A stretch of 64,000 nucleotides of DNA from Variovorax jilinensis (lineage in GTDB: Bacteria > Pseudomonadota > Gammaproteobacteria > Burkholderiales > Burkholderiaceae_C). The DNA lies in NCBI RefSeq assembly GCF_030316885.1, contig NZ_JASZYQ010000002.1, positions 504,001-568,000 on the forward strand, given 5' to 3'. Position numbers and translations under genes: made by a program. Position 1 is the first letter of the stretch. Each line of letters begins with the position of its first letter. Of the stretch, positions 53,442 to 62,470 are shown one piece after another. The notes under the pieces were generated by a model, which worked only from the letters and a program-made list of their open reading frames with translations, had not been told where the DNA came from and made no database searches.

Positions 53442-54278
53442 TCACAGGTCGGTGCGCAGCTTCCAGATCTCGGGAAACAGCACCACGTCCAGCATCTTGC
53501 GCAGGTAGCTTACGCCGCCGGTGCCGCCGGTGCCACGCTTGAACCCGATGACACGCTCGACCGTGGTCACGTGGCGGAAGCGCCAGAGGCGGAAGGCGTC
53601 TTCGAGGTCGGTCAGTTCCTCGCCGAGCTGATAAAGGTCCCAGTGCTGCTTCGGATCGCGGTAGACCACGAGCCAGGCCTGCTCCACCGCATCGCTCTCG
53701 GGGTAGGGCTGGGTCCAGTCGCGCTCGAGGTGGTCGACCGGCACGGCGAGGCCGCGGCGCGCGAGCAGGCGCAGCGCCTCGTCGTAGAGCGAGGGCGCGC
53801 GCCAGGCGGCCTCGACCTCGGCCAGCAGCTCGGGCCGGTGCGAGTGCGGCTTGAGCATCGCGGCGTTCTTGTTGCCGAGCGCGAATTCGATGCAGCGGTA
53901 TTGCCAGCTCTGGAAGCCGCTCGAGGCGCCGAGGTAGGGCCGCATCGCGCTGTACTCGGGTGGCGTCATGGTGGCCAGCACGTCCCAGGCGTGGACCAGC
54001 TGCTCCATGATGCGCGAGACCCGCGCCAGCATCTTGAAGGCGCTTTGCAGGTCGTCCGTGGCGATGCCGCGGATCGCGGCGCGCAGCTCGTGCAGCATGA
54101 GCTTCATCCACAGCTCGCTGGTCTGGTGCTGAACGATGAACAGCAGCTCGTCGTGGGCCGGCGAACGCAGGTGCTGGGCGTTGAGTATCTGGTCGAGGCT
54201 CAGGTAGTCGCTGTAGCTCATCGAGGCGCTGAAGTCGAGCTGCGCCTTTTCCTCGTGGACGATCTTCTCGGTGCTCAT
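53442..54278 (-). CDS. kynA: Tryptophan 2,3-dioxygenase
   Basis: Heme enzyme that opens the indole ring to N-formylkynurenine. The 278 residues show [14 protein letters not shown], the substrate-side block [21 protein letters not shown] with the distal histidine, [18 protein letters not shown], and the proximal histidine in [18 protein letters not shown]. Third gene of kynBUA, 19 bases after kynU. Confidence 0.96.
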   Translation of the reverse strand: MSTEKIVHEEKAQLDFSASMSYSDYLSLDQILNAQHLRSPAHDELLFIVQHQTSELWMKLMLHELRAAIRGIATDDLQSAFKMLARVSRIMEQLVHAWDVLATMTPPEYSAMRPYLGASSGFQSWQYRCIEFALGNKNAAMLKPHSHRPELLAEVEAAWRAPSLYDEALRLLARRGLAVPVDHLERDWTQPYPESDAVEQAWLVVYRDPKQHWDLYQLGEELTDLEDAFRLWRFRHVTTVERVIGFKRGTGGTGGVSYLRKMLDVVLFPEIWKLRTDL

Positions 54279-54297
54279 GGGTTTCCGCTCCGGGCGC

Positions 54298-55584
54298 TCA
54301 GGTGACCGCGAGCTTCTGGTTGAATTCGGGCCGCTTCCATTCGTCGGTCTCCATCACCTGCACCAGGTGCTCGACCGCGCCCCACACGTCCTCGAAGCCC
54401 AGGTAGAGCGGCGTGAAGCCGAAGCGCAGGATGTCGGGCATCTGCGAATCGCCGGCGCGGAAGTCGCCGATCACGCCGCGTGCGATCAGCGCCTGCACGA
54501 TCGCGTAGGCGCCCGGGCCGCCATCCTGCAGTGCCAGGCAGACCTGCGAGCCGCGCCGCGCCGGGTCGCGCGGCGTCACGAGCTGGAAGCGGCCCGGCAG
54601 GCGCTGCTCGACCAGCGCGATGAAGGCATCGGTCAGGGCCAGCGACTTCTGACGCAACGCGGCCATCGCGCCGCGCTCGCCGTCGAAATCGGCGGCCGCG
54701 AGCACGGTGTCGAGGCCGCATTCGAGCGCCGCCAGCGCGATGATCGGCTGCGTGCCGCAGAGGTAGCGGGCCACGCCCGGCGCGGGCCGGTAGTGCGGCG
54801 TGAACTCGAACGGCGCCGCGTGGCCCCACCAGCCCGACAGCGGCTGCATGAACTGCCCCGCATGGCGCGTGTGGACCCAGGCGAAGGCCGGCGCACCCGG
54901 GCCGCCGTTGAGGTACTTGTAGCCGCAGCCGATCGCGAAGTCGGCCTGGCTGTCGTTCAGCGCCACCGGCACCGCGCCCGCGCTGTGCGCGAGATCCCAC
55001 ACCGTGAGCGCACCCACCGCGTGGGCCGCGGCGGTCACGGCCTTCATGTCGTGCATCGCGCCGGTTCGGTAGTTGACGTGGGTCAGCATCAGCACGGCGA
55101 CCTCGTCGTTCAGCGCTGCAGGCAGTTCGTCGGCCTCGATCAGCCGCAGCGTGAAGCCACGCTCGCGGCACAGCGATTCGGCGATGTAGAGATCGGTCGG
55201 GAAGTTGCTGCGCTCGCTGAGCACCACGCGGCGCGCGGGGCTGGCCTGCAGCACCTGGCTCAGCGCCGCGAACAGCACCTTGTAAAGGTTGATCGAGGTG
55301 CTGTCGGTGCACACCACCTCGCCGGGCGCGGCGCCGATCAGGCGCGCGAGCTTGTCGCCCAGGCGTTGCGGCAGGTCGAACCAGCCGGCCGTGTTCCACG
55401 AGCGGATCAGGCCGTCGCCCCATTCCCTGGCGACCACCTCGGCGATGCGCGCGGGCGCGGCCCGGGGCAGCACGCCGAGCGAATTGCCGTCGAGGTAGAT
55501 GACGCCCTCGGGCAGATGGAACTGGGCGCGCAGGGCGGCCAGCGGGTCCTCGGCATCGAGGCGGCGGCAGTCGTCGAGATTCAT
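54298..55584 (-). CDS. kynU: Kynureninase
   Basis: PLP enzyme that cleaves kynurenine to anthranilate and alanine. The 428-residue protein shows [27 protein letters not shown], and the PLP lysine Lys223 in [16 protein letters not shown]. Start at 55584 forms an ATGA overlap with the kynB stop. Full length for the family. Confidence 0.96.
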   Translation of the reverse strand: MNLDDCRRLDAEDPLAALRAQFHLPEGVIYLDGNSLGVLPRAAPARIAEVVAREWGDGLIRSWNTAGWFDLPQRLGDKLARLIGAAPGEVVCTDSTSINLYKVLFAALSQVLQASPARRVVLSERSNFPTDLYIAESLCRERGFTLRLIEADELPAALNDEVAVLMLTHVNYRTGAMHDMKAVTAAAHAVGALTVWDLAHSAGAVPVALNDSQADFAIGCGYKYLNGGPGAPAFAWVHTRHAGQFMQPLSGWWGHAAPFEFTPHYRPAPGVARYLCGTQPIIALAALECGLDTVLAAADFDGERGAMAALRQKSLALTDAFIALVEQRLPGRFQLVTPRDPARRGSQVCLALQDGGPGAYAIVQALIARGVIGDFRAGDSQMPDILRFGFTPLYLGFEDVWGAVEHLVQVMETDEWKRPEFNQKLAVT

Positions 55585-56222
55585 GGGGTTCCTGGTGGGA
55601 GTTCGCGCAGCACGGCGCGCACGGGAGAGGCGTCGGCGCTCACGAGCTTGAGCGGCAGCGCGATGAGTTCGTAGTCGCCCTCGGGAACGTCGTCGAGCAC
55701 CAGGTTCTCGAGCACGCGCAGGTCGAGCCGGCGGATCACCTGGTGGCTGTCGAGGGTCTTGCTGTCGGCCGGATCGATGCTCGCGGTGTCGATGCCCACC
55801 AGCCTGACGCCGAGGCCCGCGAGGCGCTCGATGGTGGCGGGCGCGTAGGCGGCGAGGGCGCCGTCCCAGCGGTCGACGGGCGCCTGCCGGTAGGTGCGGA
55901 CCAGCACGCGTGGCGGCAGGTCGGCCAGCGCGTGCGCGATGTGCGCCCATTCGATCAGCGGGCCGCGTTCGATCGCGTGGATCACCCGGCAGCGGCCCAG
56001 GAAGGGCGCGAGATCGACGTTGCCGATGGTCGCGCCGGCCGGGTCGTAGTGCAGCGGCGCGTCGGCATGGGCGCCGACGTGCGGCGAGAGCGTGATCTCG
56101 CTGACGTTGACCGGGCAGCCAGGCGCGATGGTCGCGGCCCAGCGCTGGCGGTAGGGCGTGTCGCCGGGGAACACCGGCGCGCCTTCATGGACGGGGGGAG
56201 AGATATCCCAGAGACGTGGCAT
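55581..56222 (-). CDS. kynB: Kynurenine formamidase
   Basis: Hydrolyses N-formylkynurenine to kynurenine; metal-dependent cyclase-like fold. The 213 residues begin [21 protein letters not shown] and hold the metal-binding [14 protein letters not shown], then [17 protein letters not shown] 56222 is chosen because the family starts there; ATG 56246 would add eight residues. Order kynB-kynU-kynA completes tryptophan to anthranilate. No KynR-type Lrp regulator is adjacent. Confidence 0.95.
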   Translation of the reverse strand: MPRLWDISPPVHEGAPVFPGDTPYRQRWAATIAPGCPVNVSEITLSPHVGAHADAPLHYDPAGATIGNVDLAPFLGRCRVIHAIERGPLIEWAHIAHALADLPPRVLVRTYRQAPVDRWDGALAAYAPATIERLAGLGVRLVGIDTASIDPADSKTLDSHQVIRRLDLRVLENLVLDDVPEGDYELIALPLKLVSADASPVRAVLRELPPGTP

Positions 56223-56305
56223 GGCGCAAAGGTAGCGCCGCGCCATGGGTCGTGGTGTCGGTTATTTCCAACAGCGCCTGAAACGGCGCGTACGCGATCC
56301 GTGTC

Positions 56306-57241
56306 TCAGGCGACCTTGCCGAGCAGCAGGAACTCCATCAGCGCCTTCTGCACATGCATGCGATTCTCGGCCTCGTCCCAGACCACGGACTGCGGGCCGT
56401 CGATCACGTCGGCCTCGACTTCCTCGCCGCGGTGGGCGGGCAGGCAGTGCATGAAGAGGGCGTCGGGCTGGGCGGCACGCATCATCTCGGTGTCGACGCA
56501 CCAGTCGGCGAAGGCGGTGCGACGGGTCTCGTTCTCGGCCTCGTAGCCCATGCTGGTCCAGACGTCGGTGGTCACCAGGTCGGCACCGCGGCAGGCTTCC
56601 ATCGGGTCCCTGAAGACCTCGTAGCTGTCGCCCGAGCGCAGGCCGGCGATCGACTGGTCGACCTCGTAGCCGCTCGGCGTGCTCACATGCACCTTGAAGC
56701 CGAGGATCTCGCTGGCCTGCAGCCAGGTGTTGGCCATGTTGTTGCCGTCGCCGACCCAGGCCACGGTCTTGCCCGCGATCGAGCCGCGGTGCTCGATGTA
56801 GGTGAAGATGTCGGCCAGGATCTGGCACGGATGGAACTCGTTGGTCAGGCCGTTGATGACCGGCACCCGCGAATGGGCAGCGAAGGCCTCGATCTTGGTC
56901 TGCTCGAAGGTGCGGATCATCACCAGGTCGACCATCCGGCTGATGACCTTGGCGCTGTCCTCGATCGGCTCGGCGCGGCCGAGCTGGCTGTCGCCGGTGG
57001 TCAGGTGCACCACGCTGCCGCCGAGCTGGTACATGCCGGCCTCGAAGCTCACGCGGGTGCGGGTCGAGGCCTTCTCGAAGATCATCGCCAGCGTGCGGTC
57101 GACCAGCGGCTGGTGCCGCTCGTAGGCCTTGAACTTCTTCTTGATCAGCGCCGCGCGCGCGAACAGGTGGGCGTAGTCGGCGGCATCGAAATCCGAGAAC
57201 TGCAGGTAGTGCCGGATCGGCTGCGGGCTGCCGGCGCTCAT
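56306..57241 (-). CDS. argF: Ornithine carbamoyltransferase
   Basis: Makes citrulline from ornithine and carbamoyl phosphate. The 311 residues carry the carbamoyl-phosphate motif STRTR at 59-63 and FHPCQILAD. GDGNNMANTW and the ornithine-side HCLPAHRGEEV follow. Start at 57241 follows GGAGG; a repeat-like GC-rich segment fills the gap to argD upstream. Full length. Confidence 0.96.
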   Translation of the reverse strand: MSAGSPQPIRHYLQFSDFDAADYAHLFARAALIKKKFKAYERHQPLVDRTLAMIFEKASTRTRVSFEAGMYQLGGSVVHLTTGDSQLGRAEPIEDSAKVISRMVDLVMIRTFEQTKIEAFAAHSRVPVINGLTNEFHPCQILADIFTYIEHRGSIAGKTVAWVGDGNNMANTWLQASEILGFKVHVSTPSGYEVDQSIAGLRSGDSYEVFRDPMEACRGADLVTTDVWTSMGYEAENETRRTAFADWCVDTEMMRAAQPDALFMHCLPAHRGEEVEADVIDGPQSVVWDEAENRMHVQKALMEFLLLGKVA

Positions 57242-57250
57242 GGGAAAACC

Positions 57251-57300
57251 TCCGTGCTGCGCACTGCGATGCGAGCGCCTTCGGGCGGCCGGGCGGCGCT
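57251..57300 (-). repeat. Repeat-like GC-rich segment between argD and argF
   Basis: The gap of 58 bases reads, on the minus strand, GCCGCCCGGCCGCCCGAAGG and then GCGCAGCACGGAGG. The first part shares GGCCGCCC and AAGGCG with the dispersed repeat at 28050-28129. It is best treated as a diverged relative, or as a second element of the same kind. The argF ribosome site (GGAGG) is at its end. Confidence 0.45.
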
Positions 57301-58505
57301 CATGGCGCCGGCTCCGCGAGGAAGGCCTTCACGATCGGCGCCAGGATCGCGACGATCTCGTCGGCCTCGGCCACGCTGAGGATCAGCGGCGGCACCAGCC
57401 GGATCACGCTGTCGGCCGTGACGCTGAGCAGGAGGCCGGCGTCGCAGGCGCGGTTCAGGATCACGCCGCAGGGCCGGTCGAGCTCGATGCCGAGCATCAG
57501 GCCCTGGCCGCGCACTTCCTTCACGCCCGACAGGCCCGCGAACTCGCGCTCGAGCGCCGCCTTGAGGTGGGCGCCGACCTTGGCCGCGTTCTCGAGCAGG
57601 CCCTGCTCTTCCATGATGCGGATGGTCTCGATGCCGGCGCGCATCGCCAGCGGGTTGCCGCCGAAGGTGGTGCCGTGGTTGCCGGGGCCGAAGATGTTGG
57701 CGGCCTTGGGGCCGGCCACCACCGCGCCGATCGGCACGCCCGAGCCCAGGCCCTTGGCCAGTGGCATGACGTCGGGCTTGATCCCGGCCCACTGGTGCGC
57801 GAACCACTTGCCGGTGCGGCCCATGCCGCACTGCACCTCGTCGATCATCATGAGCCAGTCGCGCTCGTCGCAGAGCGCGCGCACCTGGCGCAGGTATTCG
57901 AGCCGCATCGGATGGATGCCGCCTTCGCCCTGGATGGTCTCGAAGAACACCGCGACCACGTTGGGATTGCCCTCGGTGGCCTTCTTGAGCGCCTCGATGT
58001 CGTTGAGCGGCACGCGGATGAAGCCCTCGACCAGCGGGCCGAAGCCGGCCTGCACCTTGGGATTGCCGGTGGCCGACAGCGTGGCGATGCTGCGGCCATG
58101 GAAGGCGGCCTCGTAGACCACGATCTCGGGCCGCTCGATGCCCTTGTCATGGCCGAACTTGCGCGCCAGCTTGAGCGCCGCCTCGTTGGCCTCCAGGCCG
58201 GTGCAGCAGAAGAAGGCATTGGTCAGGCCCGAGAGCTCGGTCAGCTTGGTGGCGAGCTTCTCCTGGCCGGGCACGTGGTAGTAGTTCGAGCTGTGGATCA
58301 GCTTGGAGATCTGGTCCTGCAGGGCAGGCACCAGTTCGGGGTGGTTGTGGCCCAGCGTGTTGACCGCGATGCCGCCCAGGCCGTCGAGGTAGGCGCGGCC
58401 GTTGGTGTCCCAGACTCGGCAGCCCTGGCCGTGCGACAGCGCGATCGGGAGGCGACCGTAGGTGTTCATGACGTGGGGCGACGAGGGGGCGGCAGGGGCG
58501 CTCAT
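57300..58505 (-). CDS. argD: Acetylornithine aminotransferase
   Basis: PLP aminotransferase of arginine synthesis (also able to act in lysine synthesis in some species). The 401 residues show YLDGLGGIAVNTLGHNHPEL, FFCCTGLEANEAALKLARK, DEVQCGMGRTGKWFAHQ, and the PLP lysine Lys251 in MPLAKGLGSGVPIG. Start at 58505. Followed directly by argF in the same orientation. Confidence 0.95.
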   Translation of the reverse strand: MSAPAAPSSPHVMNTYGRLPIALSHGQGCRVWDTNGRAYLDGLGGIAVNTLGHNHPELVPALQDQISKLIHSSNYYHVPGQEKLATKLTELSGLTNAFFCCTGLEANEAALKLARKFGHDKGIERPEIVVYEAAFHGRSIATLSATGNPKVQAGFGPLVEGFIRVPLNDIEALKKATEGNPNVVAVFFETIQGEGGIHPMRLEYLRQVRALCDERDWLMMIDEVQCGMGRTGKWFAHQWAGIKPDVMPLAKGLGSGVPIGAVVAGPKAANIFGPGNHGTTFGGNPLAMRAGIETIRIMEEQGLLENAAKVGAHLKAALEREFAGLSGVKEVRGQGLMLGIELDRPCGVILNRACDAGLLLSVTADSVIRLVPPLILSVAEADEIVAILAPIVKAFLAEPAP

Positions 58506-58665
58506 GCGGATCTCCGGAAAAGGGAACGCGGATTCTAGGCGGCCGGTCTCCCCGCGGCGGTGAGGATTCCGCATCACTGCAATGCCCCCTGGCCTGTCGC
58601 CCGGGGGACCGCCGGATAGAATTGTTGTGCGGCGCAGCATCTGCCCTGCACACTTCACGTATCCG

Positions 58666-58986
58666 ATGGTTTCTCCCACCGCCAAAGAAATATTCATCCA
58701 GGGCATCACCCAGGATGGCCGCACCTTCCGTCCGAGCGACTGGGCCGAGCGCCTGGCGGGCGTGATGTGCTCTTTCCGGCCCGGCGGGCCGCAGCCCGGC
58801 AGCCACCTGAACTACTCGCCGTGGTGCGTGCCGACGGTCATCAACGGCATCAAGTGCGTGGTCGTGAACAGCGAACTGCGCAATGCCGAGCCGATGGCCT
58901 GGGATTTCTGCGTCAATTTCGCGCGAGACAACGGGCTGCAGGTGGCCGAGGCCTGCCTGGTGCCTGAAGATCCGACCCGGAAATAG
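58666..58986 (+). CDS. DUF3579 family protein
   Basis: A 106-residue cytosolic protein typical of betaproteobacteria and of unknown function. It reads SPTAKEIFIQGITQDGRTFRPSDWAERL, then SYSPWCVP/LNYSPWCVPTVING and VVNSELRNAEPMAWDFCVNF. Two conserved cysteines and no membrane segment. ATG 58666 is preferred; the longer frame covers the likely promoter shared with divergent argD. A bidirectional terminator follows. Confidence 0.85.
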   Translation: MVSPTAKEIFIQGITQDGRTFRPSDWAERLAGVMCSFRPGGPQPGSHLNYSPWCVPTVINGIKCVVVNSELRNAEPMAWDFCVNFARDNGLQVAEACLVPEDPTRK

Positions 58987-59044
58987 GGCAGAAACCCGGC
59001 GGCACGCGCGACCCGCGCACCCAGCCCTGAATCGGGCGCCCATG

Positions 59045-59069
59045 AAAAAACCGCCCGAAGGCGGTTTTT
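59045..59069. terminator. Bidirectional terminator between DUF3579 and rpsT
   Basis: AAAAACCGCC pairs with GGCGGTTTTT around a four-base CGAA loop (TTCG on the minus strand). T-tracts follow on both strands, so it can end both the DUF3579 transcript and the rpsT transcript. Confidence 0.9.
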
Positions 59070-59139
59070 CACTTTGCTGCAGCGCACCCCGATCAAACGG
59101 CGGACTGGAGAACCAATCCGTGCTTAATGCCTGAAAACG

Positions 59140-59454
59140 TCAGGCGGCGGCCTTTTCGGGCGCGAGGGCCAGGGCCTTGACCTTGGCCGACAGGCGGCTC
59201 TTGTCGCGGGCTGCCTTGTTCTTGTGGAAGATGCCCTTGTCGGCGACGGTGTCGACGATGCTCTGGGCCTTCGCGAAGAGTTCTGCCGCCTTGGTCTTGT
59301 CGCCGGCCAGCACGGCCTTCTCGACATTCTTCACGGCGGTACGGTATTTGGAGCGCAGCGAGGTGTTCGCGGCGTTGAGCTTGACGTCCTGGCGGACGCG
59401 TTTACGGCCCGACGCGAGGCGCGGGTTCTTCTTCTTGGGCTTGGCGGATGCCAT
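59140..59454 (-). CDS. rpsT: 30S ribosomal protein S20
   Basis: Small-subunit protein that binds 16S rRNA. The 104 residues begin [20 protein letters not shown], the family start, and continue [17 protein letters not shown] and the C-terminal [20 protein letters not shown]. Slightly longer than E. coli S20, with an alanine-rich end. Monocistronic, divergent from murJ. Confidence 0.97.
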   Translation of the reverse strand: MASAKPKKKNPRLASGRKRVRQDVKLNAANTSLRSKYRTAVKNVEKAVLAGDKTKAAELFAKAQSIVDTVADKGIFHKNKAARDKSRLSAKVKALALAPEKAAA

Positions 59455-59572
59455 GTTCAGTGTTCCTTGAGGGTTTGGGGATGATGCAGCAAAGCCCTCC
59501 ATTATAGGCGAGCCGCGCGGGTCCGCCAGCGGGGCCCCGGCTTACACCCTGCGGCACATACACTTCTGCCCC

Positions 59573-61138
59573 GTGTCCCTGTTCAAATCCGCCTCCACCG
59601 TCTCGCTGCTGACCCTCGCCTCGCGCGTGACCGGCCTCGTGCGCGACGTGCTCATGACCTCGGTTTTCGGCGTCAGCGCGATGACCGACGCCTTCTACGT
59701 CGCCTTCCGCATCCCGAACCTGTTCCGGCGCATCTTCGGCGAGGGCGCCTTCAGCCAGGCCTTCGTGCCGGTGCTCGCGTCCAGCAAGGCCGAACATGGC
59801 GATATCGGCGCCAAGGCGGTGGTCGACCACGTCGCGACCCTGCTGACCTGGATCCTCGTGGTGGTGTGCGTGCTCGGCGTGGTCGGCGCGCCGCTGCTCG
59901 TCTGGTCCATGGCCAGCGGCCTCAAGCAGGACCCGCACGGCTTCGAGGCCGCGGTGGTGATGACGCGCTGGATGTTCCCCTACATCGGCTTCATGTCGCT
60001 GGTGGCGCTGGCCGGCGGCATCCTCAACACCTGGCGCAGGTTCGCGGTGCCGGCGGTCTCGCCGGTGCTGCTGAACCTGTGCCTGATCGCGGCCATCGTC
60101 TTCGGCGCGCCGCTGTTCGGCCGCTGGGGCATCGAGCCGATCTACGCCCAGTGCGTCGGCGTGATGGTCGGCGGCCTGTTGCAGCTCGCGATCCAGATTC
60201 CGGCGCTGCGCGGCCTGGGCATGCTGCCGCGCATCGGTGCCAGCTTCGGCGCCCTGCGCGCGGCCTGGGCCGACCCGACCACCCGCCGCGTCGGCCGGCT
60301 CATGCTGCCGGCGCTGATCGGCGTCAGCGTGGCCCAGATCTCGCTGTTGATCAACACCCAGATCGCCTCCCACCTGGCCACCGGGAGCGTCAGCTGGATC
60401 ACCAACGCCGACCGCCTGATGGAGTTTCCGACCGCCATGCTCGGCGTCGCGCTCGGCGTGGTGCTGATGCCGCAGCTCGCGGGAGCCCGCGCGGCCCGGG
60501 ACGACGATCGCTATTCGGCCATGCTCGACTGGGGCCTGCGGATCGTGGTGCTGCTGTCGGTGCCGTGTGCGCTGGCGCTGCTGGTGTTCTCGCGCCCGCT
60601 GGTGGCGGTGCTGTTCCACAACGGCGCCTTCGATGCGACCAGCGTGCAGCGCACCAGCGTGGCGCTGATGGGCTACGGCGTGGGCTTGGTGGGCCTGGTG
60701 GCGATCAAGGTGCTGGCGCCGGGCTACTACGCCAAGCAGGACACGCGCACGCCGATGCTGATCGCGGTCGGCGTGCTGGTGCTGACGCAGGTGCTCAACG
60801 TCTTCCTCGTGCCGCTCCTGCAGCATGCGGCGCTCACGCTCACGATCAGCATCGGTGCGCTGGTCAATGCGCTCTGGCTGCTGTTCGGCCTGATCCGGCG
60901 CGGCAGCTACCGCCCGGCGCCGGGCTGGGGCCGCTTCGTGCTGCAGGTGCTGGTCGCCACCGCGGTGCTCGGTGCGCTGCTGGTCTGGGGCGACCGACAC
61001 TTCGACTGGATCGGCCTGCAGGCGCACCGGCTGCAGCGCATCGGGCTGCTGGCGGCGCTGATCGCGGGCGCCGGGCTGCTCTATTTCTCGGTGCTGGCGC
61101 TCACGGGACTGAAGCTGCGCAGCTTCATGCGCCGATGA
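59573..61138 (+). CDS. murJ: Lipid II flippase MurJ
   Basis: Multi-pass membrane protein that flips lipid II for peptidoglycan synthesis. The 521 residues begin with the family block LLTLASRVTGLVRDVLMTSVFG and FRIPNLFRRIFGEGAFSQAF. About 14 hydrophobic segments follow, as in the MOP superfamily. The start is GTG at 59573. rpsT is divergent, a gene pairing usual in betaproteobacteria. Confidence 0.95.
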   Translation: MSLFKSASTVSLLTLASRVTGLVRDVLMTSVFGVSAMTDAFYVAFRIPNLFRRIFGEGAFSQAFVPVLASSKAEHGDIGAKAVVDHVATLLTWILVVVCVLGVVGAPLLVWSMASGLKQDPHGFEAAVVMTRWMFPYIGFMSLVALAGGILNTWRRFAVPAVSPVLLNLCLIAAIVFGAPLFGRWGIEPIYAQCVGVMVGGLLQLAIQIPALRGLGMLPRIGASFGALRAAWADPTTRRVGRLMLPALIGVSVAQISLLINTQIASHLATGSVSWITNADRLMEFPTAMLGVALGVVLMPQLAGARAARDDDRYSAMLDWGLRIVVLLSVPCALALLVFSRPLVAVLFHNGAFDATSVQRTSVALMGYGVGLVGLVAIKVLAPGYYAKQDTRTPMLIAVGVLVLTQVLNVFLVPLLQHAALTLTISIGALVNALWLLFGLIRRGSYRPAPGWGRFVLQVLVATAVLGALLVWGDRHFDWIGLQAHRLQRIGLLAALIAGAGLLYFSVLALTGLKLRSFMRR

Positions 61139-61199
61139 GCGGATCGCGCCGCTCGCGCTCTCGCCTTGACGGTCCCTGCGCGCTCCTCTACAAAGCCAC

Positions 61200-62051
61200 A
61201 TGACGTTCAGCTACTCGACGCCCACCGCCCTGGAGTATTTCGAATCGCTCGTGAAGAGCGACGAGCAGTTCCCGCTGCTCGAGGCGGCCGCCAGCCTGGC
61301 GCAGGACGAATACCCCGAGCTCGACGTCCAGCAGGTGCTCGGCGATGTCGACCAGTTGCTCGCGCGCCTCAAGCGCCGGCTGCCGGCCGACGCGGCGCCG
61401 CTGCACCGCCTGCGCTCGCTGAACCAGTTCTTCTTCCACGACCTGAGCTTCGGCGGCAACGTCAACGACTACTACGACCCCGACAACAGCTATCTCAACG
61501 CGGTGCTGCGCACGCGGCGCGGCATCCCGATCTCGCTCGCGGTGCTGTGGATGGAACTCGCGCAGGGCCTCGGGCTGCAGGCGCGCGGCGTCGGCTTCCC
61601 GGGCCATTTCATGCTCAAGGTCACGCTGCCCAAGGGGCAGGTGGTGATCGATCCGTTCACGGGCAAGTCGCTCTCGCGCGAGGAGCTCGGCGAGCGGCTC
61701 GAGCCCTACAAGCGCAGCAGCGGCCTGGTCGGCGAGTTCGACGTGCCGCTGGGCCTGTACCTGCAGCCGGCGACGCCGCGCGAGATCATCGGCCGCATGT
61801 TGCGCAACCTGAAGGAAATCCACCAGGCCCAGGAAGACTGGCCGCGCGCCATCGCGGTGCAGGACCGCCTGATCGCCTTGCTCCCCGAGGCCTGGGGCGA
61901 GCACCGCGACCGCGGCCTCGCGCATGCCGAGCAGGGCAACAGCGCGCTCGCGGTGCGCGACCTCGAGACCTACCTCGCTCATGCCGAGGAGGCGCTCGAC
62001 CTCGATGCGATCGCCGAGAAGGTCGCCGTCCTGCGTCGGGCGGCATCCTGA
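61200..62051 (+). CDS. SirB1-like protein (transglutaminase-like and TPR)
   Basis: A 283-residue protein of the SirB1 family. The N-terminal transglutaminase-like core has LNQFFFHDLSFGGNVNDYYD, RRGIPISLAVLWMELAQ and GVGFPGHFMLKV. The C-terminal third has TPR-like helices (DRGLAHAEQGNSALAVRDLETYL). The catalytic cysteine of true transglutaminases is not evident, which is usual for this family. Function unknown. TGATG overlap with the VOC gene downstream. Confidence 0.85.
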   Translation: MTFSYSTPTALEYFESLVKSDEQFPLLEAAASLAQDEYPELDVQQVLGDVDQLLARLKRRLPADAAPLHRLRSLNQFFFHDLSFGGNVNDYYDPDNSYLNAVLRTRRGIPISLAVLWMELAQGLGLQARGVGFPGHFMLKVTLPKGQVVIDPFTGKSLSREELGERLEPYKRSSGLVGEFDVPLGLYLQPATPREIIGRMLRNLKEIHQAQEDWPRAIAVQDRLIALLPEAWGEHRDRGLAHAEQGNSALAVRDLETYLAHAEEALDLDAIAEKVAVLRRAAS

Positions 62052-62470
62052 TGGAGCCGGTCAAGGCGCCGCTGGCCGACCTCGGGACCCTGCACCAGTT
62101 TCACGGTGTCCAGCCGGTGCTGCCGGTGGCCGACGCGGCCCGTGCCGCGCGCTACTTCTGCGACGTGCTGGGCTTCGAGCTCGATTTCATCGCGGGCGAG
62201 CCGCCCAGCTACGCGCGCGTCAAGAAGGGCGACCGCAGCTACGGCGACCCGGTCTACCTGCGCCTGTGGCAGTGCGGCCGGCGCGAGGCCAGTCCCTGGC
62301 GTGGCGAGATCGTGATCCACGTCGGGCAGGACGTCGACGGCCTGCACGAGGCCTACGTCAAGCGCGGTGTCGCCGTGGTGGAGCCGCCCACGTCCCAGCC
62401 CTGGGGCCTGCGCGAGTTCGCCATCCGCGAGCCGGACGGCCACATCCTGCGCTTCTGCGGATATCTCTAG
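62051..62470 (+). CDS. VOC-superfamily (glyoxalase/bleomycin-resistance-like) protein
   Basis: A 139-residue metal-binding-type fold. VQPVLPVADAARAARYFCDVLGFELDF is the typical first beta-alpha-beta unit, GEIVIHVGQDVDGLHEAYVKRG the second, and LREFAIREPDGHILRFCGYL the C-terminus. Substrate cannot be told. Coupled to the SirB1-like gene. Its stop overlaps the convergent regulator stop by three bases. Confidence 0.85.
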   Translation: MEPVKAPLADLGTLHQFHGVQPVLPVADAARAARYFCDVLGFELDFIAGEPPSYARVKKGDRSYGDPVYLRLWQCGRREASPWRGEIVIHVGQDVDGLHEAYVKRGVAVVEPPTSQPWGLREFAIREPDGHILRFCGYL

